DNA of 64,000 bases from Spirosoma aerolatum. GTDB taxonomy: Bacteria > Bacteroidota > Bacteroidia > Cytophagales > Spirosomataceae. Position 1 is the first letter of the stretch. Every line of letters starts with the position of its first letter. Location: assembly GCF_002056795.1 (NCBI RefSeq), contig NZ_CP020104.1, positions 2,367,001-2,431,000 on the forward strand. The letters are read 5' to 3'. Shown piece after piece: positions 26,449-35,883 of this stretch. The notes beneath the pieces are model-generated. The model worked only from the letters and a program-made list of their open reading frames with translations. It did no database searches and was not told where the DNA came from. The position numbers and the translations under genes were made by a program.

Positions 26449-27819
26449 TTACTTTAGAAACACCTCATCATTATCGGTCATGAACATGCGGGTACTTTCG
26501 GTATAGGTCCCGCCAGTAGGTGATTTATATTTCAGATCGACATAAAACGCCCGGTAACCAGAGGCCGGGTAGGCTTCGCTTACTGATACAGTGCTGGTGT
26601 GATTAATACCCAGTGATTTGCCTTCCCACTTCTCGTCCTGGAAAATCATATCGGTTGAATTGGCTGACCAGACCGTCACATCTTCCAGTTTGTCAGAGGT
26701 GGATTTAATTTTCAGATTGACGCCGGTTTTTGTGGGTGTTACGGTCCACTGGCAGCTTGGATAAGGCTGTTTGGTTAAGGTTGTTCCAAAAAACGCATTC
26801 AGCGCTTCGAGGGCCTGCCGCTTATCGCCCAGGTCGTGTCCGACGTTCGGTACATAATGGATGTAATTTTCGCCCGGAATCTGACCGATATAATGCTTCA
26901 CGGCATCGACCGTCCAGTATTCATCGTTGGTACCCATAAATAGCATTTTAGGCATCGTTAACTTTTTGCGATACGAATAAGGGTCAATCATTTCCGTAAC
27001 GGCGCTACCTTCTTTGCTATGGACGGTCTGCGGGATGCCCAGCTTTACATAATCTTCGATCTGTTCGCTGTATTTATTCCAGATCTTCATCTGATAGTCC
27101 AGATTAATAGGCATGTTCAGCACATCAATTACCATAGGCGCAATCGCAACGGCCCGTTTGTCGCTGGCTCCCGTCAGCCAGGTAGTCCAGCCTCGTTTCG
27201 AAGCGCCCGAAACCACAAAGCGATTGACATCCTTATGCAGCGTTTGTTTAGCAAATTCCTGGACAGCATCCATTGCCCGAACGGCACTTTTAACCATTGG
27301 AAAAAGGAGTGGCCAGCTATAATCGCCATCTTTCTTGTACTGATGGAGCGTGTAGGAAATCAGCGCGTCTTCTTTCAGATTATCGTAGAGCGGCTGATTG
27401 GGCGTTTGCCGAAGTACAGCTACCACAGCGTTGTTTTTGGTGGCTAACTGGCTGATGGCCCGGTTGAACGTATCCTCCCGCTTGTTCCAGTTGGGTTCGC
27501 CCTCTTTATTGACCGCTCCGCCCGTAATGAAAAGCAGCGCGCCATCGTGGTTGACTTCTTTCGGAACCAGGATTGACAATTGGTGCTTCCAGGTGTATTC
27601 CCGCCATTTCTGCGAGGTGAGGAGTACTTCATAAGCGGTAATGTCGCCATAGCTATAGGTGTCTTTTACCTCCCATTTAAACGACTGGTCACCATTGTTC
27701 AGGTATGCATCCAGGGCGGTCGAGGGTGTAATGCCATCCGTTGGTTTGGGCAGGACAAAGGCAAAAAGTGCACTAATCAGGCCAACAACGGCGACGAGTT
27801 TAAGCAGATTACTGTTCAT
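26449..27819 (-). CDS. PhoPQ-activated pathogenicity-related protein (PqaA-like)
   Basis: A 456-residue exported protein with a signal peptide (LVAVVGLISALFAFVLP). It belongs to PhoPQ_related (PF10142), an alpha/beta-hydrolase-like family: FVVSGASKRGWTTWLTGASD gives the nucleophile-elbow-like region, followed by VAIAPMVIDVLN and VPNVGHDLG near the C-terminus. The biochemical function is not established. It is the last gene of the minus-strand SusCD operon, 89 bp downstream of the ceramidase-like gene, so an extracytoplasmic hydrolase role is likely. Confidence 0.85.
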   Translation of the reverse strand: MNSNLLKLVAVVGLISALFAFVLPKPTDGITPSTALDAYLNNGDQSFKWEVKDTYSYGDITAYEVLLTSQKWREYTWKHQLSILVPKEVNHDGALLFITGGAVNKEGEPNWNKREDTFNRAISQLATKNNAVVAVLRQTPNQPLYDNLKEDALISYTLHQYKKDGDYSWPLLFPMVKSAVRAMDAVQEFAKQTLHKDVNRFVVSGASKRGWTTWLTGASDKRAVAIAPMVIDVLNMPINLDYQMKIWNKYSEQIEDYVKLGIPQTVHSKEGSAVTEMIDPYSYRKKLTMPKMLFMGTNDEYWTVDAVKHYIGQIPGENYIHYVPNVGHDLGDKRQALEALNAFFGTTLTKQPYPSCQWTVTPTKTGVNLKIKSTSDKLEDVTVWSANSTDMIFQDEKWEGKSLGINHTSTVSVSEAYPASGYRAFYVDLKYKSPTGGTYTESTRMFMTDNDEVFLK

Positions 27820-27908
27820 TAGGGTTTTGAGGTTAATTGAAAGGTTATCGTGAAATGGTTATCGCTTGGTCGTTACTCATGAAGGAGAGAGGAAATCTGT
27901 TGGTTGAG

Positions 27909-29177
27909 TTAGTTGGTTCCATCAGCCCTGGGCGAATCGGCAATAAGCTTCAGGGCTTCTGCCATATAAATCTCGGCAGTATTTTCGCCGAGGCTGGTGC
28001 GGCTAATGTACTGGTATCGTTTAAAGCTATTGAAGTCAACTCGGGTCAGCATATACCCAAATGCATCATTGGTCAGACCGAATAGAAAAGGCGCTTTCGT
28101 ATGCATCTGCCGCTTGAGGTAATAGCCGATGTTGGGCAGTGCTTCTCCTGGAATCGTCAGCACTTGGGCTGTGCCAATGTTGAGCAGGTTGACCTGAGCC
28201 ACTACGTTATCGCCGGGGGCTACCTCATACTGAAGCGGAGATTTTTTGACGATGAATTTCATAACATCCGATTCGATGGGTAGCGTAACCGGGTGCATCG
28301 TACAAAACAACGACGGGTTCGATTGAGAAACAGCCGGACCAATAATCCGAAGGGCTTCATCGGCCAGGAGTTCGCCAATTCGAATGCATTCGTCCCAGGT
28401 GTTGGCTTCTTTACCGCCTTCCCGCCGATTATCGGCTGTAACCATACCGCCCTGCGCTCCATTGACAAACAGTGCAATACCCCCTGCTTTTGATTCGATT
28501 CGGTCGCACAGAGGACCACACAGGTCGGGGCTTAAAATTCCCCGGCCCGATCCGATGATTTCAGGATGAATGGCATAATTGACCAGCGTAACGATGGGCT
28601 TACCCGCCTGTGTACCCGACGTGGCCACAGCCTGAATCACCCCACAGCGAGGGTCATACAGGTCGGGGGCGTAATAATTGTAGGCAATTTGCCCTTTGGC
28701 CTCATCAACGGCAATTTTTAACGAAGCAGGGGCTAGCTTCGAAACGGCTTCATTAACGGCATCGGCTATGGCGTGTACGCATTGGTCGAGGTAAGGAAGG
28801 TCGGCAAAGGATTCGCCTTTTTCGTTCGGGAAACCATAGGCATCGGGGCCACTGTGTGTATGGGTACAGCCAATCAGAATATTCTGGGGCGGAATGCCTT
28901 TGATCAGTGCTCTCGACTTATTCCCTAGCACCGACGGCCAGCCCAGATTATCGACGCTGACGATGGCAATGCGGGTGGTTCCTTTTTCAAAAACGCAGGC
29001 TCTAACGTACAACTCTCCTTTCTTTTCGACGGCTTTTTTGGGCGTACCAATGCCTCCTGATACCGGTAGTAACGGATTGGGCGTAATCAGTCGGACAGCC
29101 GCTCCTGCTTTAAACGATTGAGCAGAAACAAACTGAGAAACAACGCAAAAGAAAAGTGTAAGGAGTTTGGTTTTCAT
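27909..29177 (-). CDS. Neutral/alkaline non-lysosomal ceramidase-like hydrolase
   Basis: A 422-residue exported protein from the ATG at 29177 (MKTKLLTLFFCVVSQFVSAQ signal). It matches only the N-terminal catalytic domain of neutral ceramidases: FKAGAAVRLITP, the zinc-site-like GCTHTHSGPDAYG and LVNYAIHPEIIGSGRGILSPD, containing the conserved Ser region. Full ceramidases have about 650-700 residues, so the C-terminal immunoglobulin-like domain is missing. Relatives of this size are common in Bacteroidota glycan loci and may act on other amides or esters. Confidence 0.83.
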   Translation of the reverse strand: MKTKLLTLFFCVVSQFVSAQSFKAGAAVRLITPNPLLPVSGGIGTPKKAVEKKGELYVRACVFEKGTTRIAIVSVDNLGWPSVLGNKSRALIKGIPPQNILIGCTHTHSGPDAYGFPNEKGESFADLPYLDQCVHAIADAVNEAVSKLAPASLKIAVDEAKGQIAYNYYAPDLYDPRCGVIQAVATSGTQAGKPIVTLVNYAIHPEIIGSGRGILSPDLCGPLCDRIESKAGGIALFVNGAQGGMVTADNRREGGKEANTWDECIRIGELLADEALRIIGPAVSQSNPSLFCTMHPVTLPIESDVMKFIVKKSPLQYEVAPGDNVVAQVNLLNIGTAQVLTIPGEALPNIGYYLKRQMHTKAPFLFGLTNDAFGYMLTRVDFNSFKRYQYISRTSLGENTAEIYMAEALKLIADSPRADGTN

Positions 29178-29195
29178 TATGAAGGAGATAGAATG

Positions 29196-29264
29196 CATAA
29201 TGGATAATGTAAAATGTCGAATGACGGGTACGGCATTCATATCCATTTTACATTATCCATTATG
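29196..29264. repeat. Perfect 21-bp inverted repeat between susD-like and ceramidase-like genes
   Basis: Arms 29196-29216 and 29244-29264 are exact reverse complements with a 27-base loop. It fills the gap after the SusD-like gene (transcribed leftwards) and before the ceramidase-like gene, and could reduce read-through or stabilise the upstream mRNA. Confidence 0.88.
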
Positions 29265-29277
29265 AAGGATGATCGGC

Positions 29278-30927
29278 TTACCAGGGTTTGCCGGTGCCCT
29301 GAATTACCCAAGGTTTCGACCACGGACTGTTTTTGCCATCGGACTGCGAATTGGCCGTTACTTCCAGTTTGTCGAGGGCAGCTCCCGAGTTGGTTTTGTT
29401 CAGGTTCAGCTCATCGCGCATGTAGTAGAAGCGTACGGGCAATACTTTCCGTTTGGCAACTGGGCCAGCCTGGAGGGCGGGTAAGCCCGTACGACGATAA
29501 TCGAACCAGGCTTCGGTGGCACTCGTCCAACTAGCAATCCATTTTTGGCTGATAATCTGATTCAGTGTACCATCGTAGGCTACTCCTTTCTGTGTAATAA
29601 AGGTTGCATAGCTGCTGGAGAGGCCCCAGGCTGTCAGAGAGGCTTTTATCGCGTTTTCATACCGGGTTTTTGCATCACCAGCTGCCCAGCCTTTCTGCGC
29701 TGCTTCGGCCAGAATGAAGTTCACTTCTGCCGCCGATACCAGCCGAGATTTCAGCAGCGTGCCTTTAGCCTGGGTGTAGATTTCATTCAGGTAAGAAACG
29801 TGCGGGTTAACAGATGTTTGCCCTGGCGTTGGGTTGAAGTTATAGGCCGAAGGTAGCTGCGATATGCTGGGTGGAATACCGACGTAATTAGGGTCCGTAT
29901 CGATGGGAGTGTTTCCGACTTTATCGGGCGACAGATAACGAACCCCGCTGACGATTTTATCGGTTCCGGCTGGTAATGTAGCATCGACTTTTAAGGGAAT
30001 CTCCACTTTTTTCGCCCATACCGCCAGACGAGGGTCGTTGGTTGGCTGCATGGCTTTCAGCAAGGTAGAGCACATTTTAATCCGACGATAGTTGCTACCG
30101 CTAATGTCGAAAACGGAATTTGATGGCCAAGCATCTCCTGAGTTATTACCGACAAACGCCATCGTTGCATCGAAAGATGCGTCGTCAATAATAGGATATT
30201 GGGCAGGGTTAGCTACGATTTTCTCAATGCCAGATTTAGCTACATCAGGCTGCTTAGTCGAAATGCGCATCAGATAACGGAGTTTGAGCGAATTCGCCAG
30301 CCGTTGCCATTTAGTCGGATCACCAGCGTAGTATACATCTGCGCTTTCGACAATACTGCTGTAGGATGCTTTGGGCTTCGAAAGCAAGGTGCTGGCTTTA
30401 TCCAGATCGGCCAGTATACCTGCGTAAATAACATCCTGGCTATCGTATTTGGGGGCAATATTGTCGAGGCCACCCGCTTCGCCTTTCAGCGCATTAGTAT
30501 AGGGTGCATCGCCCCACAGGTCGGTTATCAGCCCGAACAGGATCGATTTCATAACCAGCGCAACACCCTGCTGGAACTCCATGTTCAGCGCAACGGCCCG
30601 CTGATAAACCAGGTCGTTGTTCCGCAACTGATCGTAATAGGATGTCCAGCTTTGGTCGCCACCCCAGTCGTAGTCGTTATGGCCACTGAACCAGGCATCT
30701 TTCTGGGTGTGTTGTACAACCCCGGCAATGTCCTGAAAGCCAAGATTGGTGTAGAGCTTCGCTGTTTCGGTAAGAACGGTCGGCATGACCAGGTTCGGGT
30801 TTACCGTCTCAGGCTGAACACCGTTTGGGTTAATGTTCAATTGGGTGAGGTCCTTACAGGAATACAGGAAGAACAAACCCAAAACCAGAGCCAGGCTCGC
30901 AGTGATTTTATGGAAGATAGTTTTCAT
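29278..30927 (-). CDS. SusD/RagB-like nutrient-binding outer membrane lipoprotein
   Basis: A 549-residue lipoprotein; the lipobox is LFFLYSC with Cys at about residue 24. The mature start LTQLNINPNGVQPETVNPN and the pattern of TPR-like helices are those of the SusD-like_2 subfamily. These proteins cap the SusC channel and capture an oligomeric nutrient. It lies 87 bp downstream of SusC, separated by a 21-bp inverted repeat. The ligand cannot be read from sequence. Confidence 0.9.
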   Translation of the reverse strand: MKTIFHKITASLALVLGLFFLYSCKDLTQLNINPNGVQPETVNPNLVMPTVLTETAKLYTNLGFQDIAGVVQHTQKDAWFSGHNDYDWGGDQSWTSYYDQLRNNDLVYQRAVALNMEFQQGVALVMKSILFGLITDLWGDAPYTNALKGEAGGLDNIAPKYDSQDVIYAGILADLDKASTLLSKPKASYSSIVESADVYYAGDPTKWQRLANSLKLRYLMRISTKQPDVAKSGIEKIVANPAQYPIIDDASFDATMAFVGNNSGDAWPSNSVFDISGSNYRRIKMCSTLLKAMQPTNDPRLAVWAKKVEIPLKVDATLPAGTDKIVSGVRYLSPDKVGNTPIDTDPNYVGIPPSISQLPSAYNFNPTPGQTSVNPHVSYLNEIYTQAKGTLLKSRLVSAAEVNFILAEAAQKGWAAGDAKTRYENAIKASLTAWGLSSSYATFITQKGVAYDGTLNQIISQKWIASWTSATEAWFDYRRTGLPALQAGPVAKRKVLPVRFYYMRDELNLNKTNSGAALDKLEVTANSQSDGKNSPWSKPWVIQGTGKPW

Positions 30928-30958
30928 GACAGAATCGTTAAAATGTCGTCATTATATG

Positions 30959-31008
30959 GTCATTTGCTTCGTGGCATTGTAATAAACCAATGCCACGAAG
31001 CAAATGAC
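30959..31008. repeat. Perfect 21-bp inverted repeat between susC-like and susD-like genes
   Basis: Arms 30959-30979 and 30988-31008 are exact reverse complements with an 8-base loop. On the transcribed minus strand the hairpin begins 6 bases after the SusC stop and is not followed by a clear U-run, so partial termination or 3' end protection of the susC part is plausible. Confidence 0.9.
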
Positions 31009-31014
31009 TATTTT

Positions 31015-34000
31015 TTAAAATGTAAGGCCAAGTTTAAAACCAACCGGAATCACCCAGGGAGTTACGTTATAGCGCTCGATACCTTGTTTGAACTGCGTAC
31101 CGGCCTGTGCACCGGCCTGCGGCTGGAAGGCCATCTCTGGATCGACGTTGATTTTAGCGGCAGTCCACAGAATAATGTTCCGGCTATAGATCGAGAAGTT
31201 CGCATTTTGCAGGCCAATCGACTTCACGAAACGGGCAGGAATGTCGTAACCGAGCGAGATTTCACGCAGTTTAACAAACGATGCATCGAAGGTAGCAGCC
31301 CGGGTAAACGACCAGGGGTAGTTGTCGCCATACGGAATAATTTTGGTCCCTGCGCCACCCAGATTTTCGGTATAGCCGGTTATGTTTCCGTTGGCGTCAT
31401 ACTGAGCAATAACCCCTGGATTGAATACGCCATAGGCATACGTTTTGCCGCCAAACTCGAATGGATAACCACCATACTCGGCCGTTGGCCCACCCACAAT
31501 CGGGAAATAATTGCCGTGAATCTTGATGTACTGATCGGCGTTTTCGACCAGCCAGTTACGAAGGGCATCACCCGAGCGACCACCTGGATTGATCAGGTTG
31601 TCGAGGAACCGCTGCGACCGTAAATCAGACTCCATATACCGGTAGGTTTGCGATACGAAGTCACCACCTGCCCGCCAATCGAGCGACAGATTGAGGGTGA
31701 AGCCTTTGTAGGAAAGCGAGCTTTGTGCACCCAGTATGAAATTGGGGTTGAAATTGCCAATTTTATTCTTGACCGTGGTTGCACTTCTGCTCTGCCACGA
31801 ACCATCGTTATCCAGAATTGGGTAGCCGTAATAAGGTGATTTAGGATCGGTAACGGTAATGATTTCAGCATCGTAAATATCGCCGACTTTGTCGCCTACA
31901 TAGGTCCAGGCACCGCCTTTGGCATCTGTCCAGAGCGTATAGTAAGGAATGCCTTCTGCCAGCTCTTTGATACGGGTAACATTCTTGGTAAAGTTCGTGG
32001 TCAGATCCCAGCGTAAGCCGCCTTTGTCGATGATCGTTCCACCGAGCGACAGTTCGACCCCTTTACTTTCGAGCAAACCAGCGTTGATGTTCTTGGTTGT
32101 AAAGCCGCTGGATGGGGCAATCTGCGAAGGCAGAATCTGGTTGCGGTTTTCCGATACATAATACGTTCCTGAGAAACGGAGCCGGTTGCGGAACATGTTA
32201 TAGTCAATCCCGACTTCGTATGAGGTTGCTATTTCTGGTTTTAAATCAGGAAGCAGGATGCTGCCCGACTTGCTTAAACGGGTTACACCATTCCAGGCAC
32301 CGGCATCGGCCAGGGTAGGATAGAGGCTGTAGGGGTTGGCGTCATTCCCCACCTGAGCTACACCCGCCCGAACTTTAAACAGATCGACCGTAGAAGGCAT
32401 ATGCACCATCTCATTCAGCAGCAGGCTCAGTGAAGCCGATGGGTAGAAGTAGGAGCGGTTGTTGACCGGAAGCGTGCTTGACCAGTCGTTTCGGGCCGTC
32501 ACATCCAGGTAGATCATGTCCTTGAAGCCAAAGTTGGCCGTACCATACACGCTGTAGATGGCCTTTTTATACAGATAATTGCTGTAGTTGATATTGGCCG
32601 TGGCAATGTTCTGGATCGTGTATAGCCCCGGAATAATCAGACCTGCGCCGTTTTTGCTGCTGGTGTTGATATCCGTCGACTGCGAATAGCGGTTGTTGCC
32701 CCCTGCCGATACAACCACACTGAGCGCATTGAACCGTTTGGTGTAGGTCGCCAGGAAATCAACGTTGCGTTCGTAGCGTTTCAGGTTGATCAGGCCATAA
32801 GCACCGTTGGGTTCGCCCGTGTAGCTTTTCGCGATTTTGGTTTCACGCTGTTCATTATAGGTGTCAAGCGCATAACGACCCATCAGTTTGATGTCGGGGG
32901 TGATTTGCCATTCGGCTTTCATGTTTCCGAATACCCGATCACGTACGAAGCTGTTGTTGACTTCATACGCCAGGAACCACGGGTTGTTGTAGTTGCCAAT
33001 GCTCTGCGATTTCTGCTGAAGGCCTTCTTTGCCAGGCACCCAGTAGTCGCGCAGGTCGTTGATGTCGATATGCGAACCAACGGCGTAGGCCCACTGTAAT
33101 GGATTGGTTCCCCGTTCACCGGCAGGCCGGTTATTGGAATTGCTGCGGCTGAAGTCGAGGTTGGTGCTGAAGGTTACTTTATTGCTCACCCGTACCGACG
33201 AGTTGATGGCCAGCGTATTCTTGAACAGGTCAGAGTTCGGGACAATACCCCGGCTGCTCATGTTCGAATACGAAAGCCGGTAGGTGACTTTATCGTTGTT
33301 GTTCGATATCGACACTCCGTTGGTGCTGGTAATACCCGTCCGAACGAAATCGCGGATGTTGTTCGGGTGCGAAACCAGCGGAGTCGGAATGGGCTTACCG
33401 TCTGTACCAATCGGGCTGTTCCATTGAATAGCGTTGTAGCCTTTGTCCAGTTCCGGCCCTACACCCCCCGCCGAACTTTCGTCGATCTGGAGAATGCCGC
33501 CCGGGTAGGGGTTGGAGTCGGGTGTAAACGGTAGAATACCCGTGGCAAATTTGGTTCCCATTTTCAGGTACTTATATGGCTGATCGAAAACAGTATTCGA
33601 CGAAACGTTTACCGTCATTTTCTGTGATTTCGACCCACTTTTGGTGGTGATCAGTACCACGCCGTTGGCTGCCCGGGAGCCATATAGAGCAGCAGCGCTG
33701 GGACCTTTCAGGATGGAAATGTTTTCAACATCTTCCGGGTTAATGTCCGAAATAGCGTTTCCGTAATCGACTCGGTTGTCGTTACCAATCTGGCTAACGT
33801 TATTTAAGGAGTTGGCAATCGGAACACCATCCACAACGAACAGGGGCTGGTTGTCGTTGTTGAGCGATTTGGCTCCCCGAATGATCATGCTCACCGATGA
33901 ACCCGAAGGACCCGTTGAACTGATTTGTACACCCGGTACACGACCTGCCAGTGAGTTCAATACGTTTTCCTGCGCTATCCGGCTCAGGTCTTTACCCTGA

Positions 34001-34416
34001 ACTTCGCCAACGGCATACCCCAGCGAACGGGCTTCCCGCTTGATACCTAATGCCGTTACGACTACTTCGCCGAGCACTTCGTTGTTTTCCACCAGGGATA
34101 CATCGATCACCGATTTATTACCAACGGGTATTTCCTGGGTTTTATGCCCAATAAACGAGAAGACGAGTACGGCGTTATCGCCATTGACCGTAATGGCGTA
34201 TTTGCCCGACTGATCGGTAACGGTTCCTAACTGGGTTCCTTTAATCAGGACATTGGCTCCGGCAACGGGCTGGCTGGTTGTTGCCAGGGTAACCGTTCCC
34301 ATAATGGTTTTGGCCGGTTTTGTTTTGGCCAGCGCGTGCATGCAGCATGCTCCTATCAGCAACGTGATGGTCAGAGAATGCCTCAGAATAAACTGAAAAG
34401 TAGAATGTGTGTTCAT
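31015..34416 (-). CDS. SusC/RagA-type TonB-linked outer membrane protein
   Basis: A 1133-residue TonB-dependent transporter. After a signal peptide (ITLLIGACCMHALA) comes a carboxypeptidase-regulatory-like domain (TIMGTVTLATTSQPVAGANV, then SFIGHKTQEI), the TonB-box-like EVVVTALGIKREARSLGYA and a plug with FVVDGVPIAN and AALYGSRAANGVVLITTK, followed by the barrel ending VIPVGFKLGLTF. There is no N-terminal STN domain, so it is not built as a transducer for a transmembrane anti-sigma factor. It imports the substrate captured by the SusD-like partner. Confidence 0.95.
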   Translation of the reverse strand: MNTHSTFQFILRHSLTITLLIGACCMHALAKTKPAKTIMGTVTLATTSQPVAGANVLIKGTQLGTVTDQSGKYAITVNGDNAVLVFSFIGHKTQEIPVGNKSVIDVSLVENNEVLGEVVVTALGIKREARSLGYAVGEVQGKDLSRIAQENVLNSLAGRVPGVQISSTGPSGSSVSMIIRGAKSLNNDNQPLFVVDGVPIANSLNNVSQIGNDNRVDYGNAISDINPEDVENISILKGPSAAALYGSRAANGVVLITTKSGSKSQKMTVNVSSNTVFDQPYKYLKMGTKFATGILPFTPDSNPYPGGILQIDESSAGGVGPELDKGYNAIQWNSPIGTDGKPIPTPLVSHPNNIRDFVRTGITSTNGVSISNNNDKVTYRLSYSNMSSRGIVPNSDLFKNTLAINSSVRVSNKVTFSTNLDFSRSNSNNRPAGERGTNPLQWAYAVGSHIDINDLRDYWVPGKEGLQQKSQSIGNYNNPWFLAYEVNNSFVRDRVFGNMKAEWQITPDIKLMGRYALDTYNEQRETKIAKSYTGEPNGAYGLINLKRYERNVDFLATYTKRFNALSVVVSAGGNNRYSQSTDINTSSKNGAGLIIPGLYTIQNIATANINYSNYLYKKAIYSVYGTANFGFKDMIYLDVTARNDWSSTLPVNNRSYFYPSASLSLLLNEMVHMPSTVDLFKVRAGVAQVGNDANPYSLYPTLADAGAWNGVTRLSKSGSILLPDLKPEIATSYEVGIDYNMFRNRLRFSGTYYVSENRNQILPSQIAPSSGFTTKNINAGLLESKGVELSLGGTIIDKGGLRWDLTTNFTKNVTRIKELAEGIPYYTLWTDAKGGAWTYVGDKVGDIYDAEIITVTDPKSPYYGYPILDNDGSWQSRSATTVKNKIGNFNPNFILGAQSSLSYKGFTLNLSLDWRAGGDFVSQTYRYMESDLRSQRFLDNLINPGGRSGDALRNWLVENADQYIKIHGNYFPIVGGPTAEYGGYPFEFGGKTYAYGVFNPGVIAQYDANGNITGYTENLGGAGTKIIPYGDNYPWSFTRAATFDASFVKLREISLGYDIPARFVKSIGLQNANFSIYSRNIILWTAAKINVDPEMAFQPQAGAQAGTQFKQGIERYNVTPWVIPVGFKLGLTF

Positions 34417-34488
34417 GCGTGTTCAGTTATGAGGGGTTCAATAAAATACATGGGAAAATGTAGGATGACCGAATGAACGATTTCCAGC

Positions 34489-34692
34489 TCAGTCTGAACT
34501 AGTTGGCGCATCGGGTTCCGGGGCTGGGTTTTGTTGGGTTATGAGTTGATTAAAATAGGTTTCCAGTACGTCTGAATAGGCCTGTCGCGCCTGGTCGTCA
34601 TGCAGACCAGCCAGGAATTCATCCAGTTCGGCTCTCGACAGTTTATTGTTGAGTAGCTGTTTGATTAGATAGCGGCTGCCCTGATTAGCCAT
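34489..34692 (-). CDS. Truncated FecR-like anti-sigma remnant (67 residues)
   Basis: A short protein from the ATG at 34692: MANQGSRYLIKQLLNNKLSR followed by AELDEFLAGLHDD. This resembles the cytoplasmic N-terminal helices of Bacteroidota FecR-type anti-sigma factors (Y-LI-KYLNGTLSPEE-EEF pattern). The transmembrane helix and the periplasmic FecR domain are absent; the protein ends in a Pro-rich tail. It sits 135 bp after the ECF sigma gene and before SusC, exactly where FecR is normally encoded. Either it is a minimal cytosolic regulator or a remnant. A longer in-frame start at 34818 adds low-complexity sequence. Confidence 0.6.
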   Translation of the reverse strand: MANQGSRYLIKQLLNNKLSRAELDEFLAGLHDDQARQAYSDVLETYFNQLITQQNPAPEPDAPTSSD

Positions 34693-34827
34693 GGCCTTTC
34701 CGTTCGACAGTTTGTCAGTAGTACTTGGAAAAACGGCGAAAAGACTATCGGGGCATCGTGTATTTTTTGGAAAAGAGAGTGGGGATGGCGGTGGGCGCTG
34801 GCTGTCGGGACAACGCACGTGCCGTTT

Positions 34828-35373
34828 CTAAAGAAGAGCAAAGTCAATTCGTTCCCGAAGAAGTTGTTTGGCCTTTACGAGTTGATTTTTGACGGTATTT
34901 TTTGAAATGTTGAGTAGTTCAGCAATTTCCTGATACGATTTTCCATCTTCTACATTCATCCGCAAAATCAGCTTCCGTTTTTCGGAAAGTGCGCTCACGG
35001 CCGATTGTACCAGGTTAAACTGGGCTTCCTGACTCTCCGGCGATTCGTCATGGGCCTCCTGCATCCGTTCCAGATAACGCTGCTTTAGAAACTGCGCTTT
35101 TTCAACCTGTTTCAGATAATCGAAAGCCTGGTTTCGCAGACAGGTAAATAAATAGGAGTTGAAATTAAGGCTGGGGTTGATGGTCGATCGACGTTCCCAA
35201 ATCTTAATAAATACATCATGAACCAAGTTTTCAGCTTCTTCCTGATCTTTTAAAATTGACAGGCAGAAACGGAGCGAAGGGGTACGGTAGTGTTTGTATA
35301 GTTTCGCAAAAGCTGCCTGATCGCCAAGAACAACCTTGCTTAGAATGGAATCGATGGAGTAATTAATAGCCAT
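34828..35373 (-). CDS. ECF RNA polymerase sigma factor of the SusCD operon
   Basis: A 181-residue sigma-70 factor of the Bacteroidota-expanded ECF group. Region 2: ENLVHDVFIKIWERRSTI and FNSYLFTCLRNQAFDYLK. Region 4: LILRMNVEDGKSYQEIAELL and NISKNTVKNQLVKAKQLLRE. Such factors turn on the adjacent susC/susD genes when released by their anti-sigma partner. It is first in the minus-strand operon. Confidence 0.92.
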   Translation of the reverse strand: MAINYSIDSILSKVVLGDQAAFAKLYKHYRTPSLRFCLSILKDQEEAENLVHDVFIKIWERRSTINPSLNFNSYLFTCLRNQAFDYLKQVEKAQFLKQRYLERMQEAHDESPESQEAQFNLVQSAVSALSEKRKLILRMNVEDGKSYQEIAELLNISKNTVKNQLVKAKQLLRERIDFALL

Positions 35374-35883
35374 ATGCAGAAAAGTAAGGTGGGTAATAGG
35401 CGATAAACCAGAAAAACAATTGTGATTGAATGGTCTGTAGAATTTTTATAACTAATTTAAGTTCAAATGCCGAATAAAATTTTGACATTACTCGCCGAAG
35501 GATTTGTCTATAAAAGTTTACAAATCCTTCATAATATCTTAACATACACCATCGAAGCCAAATTATATTTGGATTCTGCGCCACTATCGAGACAAATATA
35601 GAAGAGTGTATTTCAAAAGAATTTCGCACTTTGCGTAAAATAACCGTCATTTTGCGCAGGGCTTTTTAATTTAGCCAAACAGGCTGTAAAAGCTATCCTG
35701 CTGCGCTTTTGATAAGCTCTAATAGGTTGGGTGAAAAGGAGAAAGGCCCGTCGTTTGGGTTGTCTGCTGGCAGGTTGGTACCAAATTTTCGGTGCGTTCT
35801 AGTAGCCTAATGAATCAGAATGCCCGTATAACTGGTGTATAGGCCCCTGTTTACCCTATGCGGTTGGCTTCTCCTCGCTTTAG
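35374..35883. promoter_or_regulatory. Divergent intergenic region with a possible promoter and operator
   Basis: 510 bases lie between the leftward sigma operon and the rightward propeller genes, with no convincing gene. On the minus strand TATATTTG (35600 to 35593) matches the Bacteroidota -7 element TAnnTTTG, but a TTTG for -33 is only 13 bases further up, so the promoter call is weak. An 11-bp inverted repeat at 35497-35530 would lie in its leader. The rightward promoter was not identified. Confidence 0.35.
35497..35530. repeat. 11-bp inverted repeat in the leader of the ECF-sigma operon
   Basis: GAAGGATTTGT (35497-35507) and ACAAATCCTTC (35520-35530) are exact reverse complements with a 12-base loop. 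Lying about 125 bases upstream of the sigma-factor start, it could be an operator or an RNA hairpin. Unlike the long repeats, it is of operator size. Confidence 0.55.

Noticed and set aside
30199..31623. A 474-codon open frame on the + strand across the susD/susC junction
   Set aside because: It runs antisense to two clear SusD and SusC genes, crosses the hairpin between them and has no recognisable motif; it is a frame shadow.
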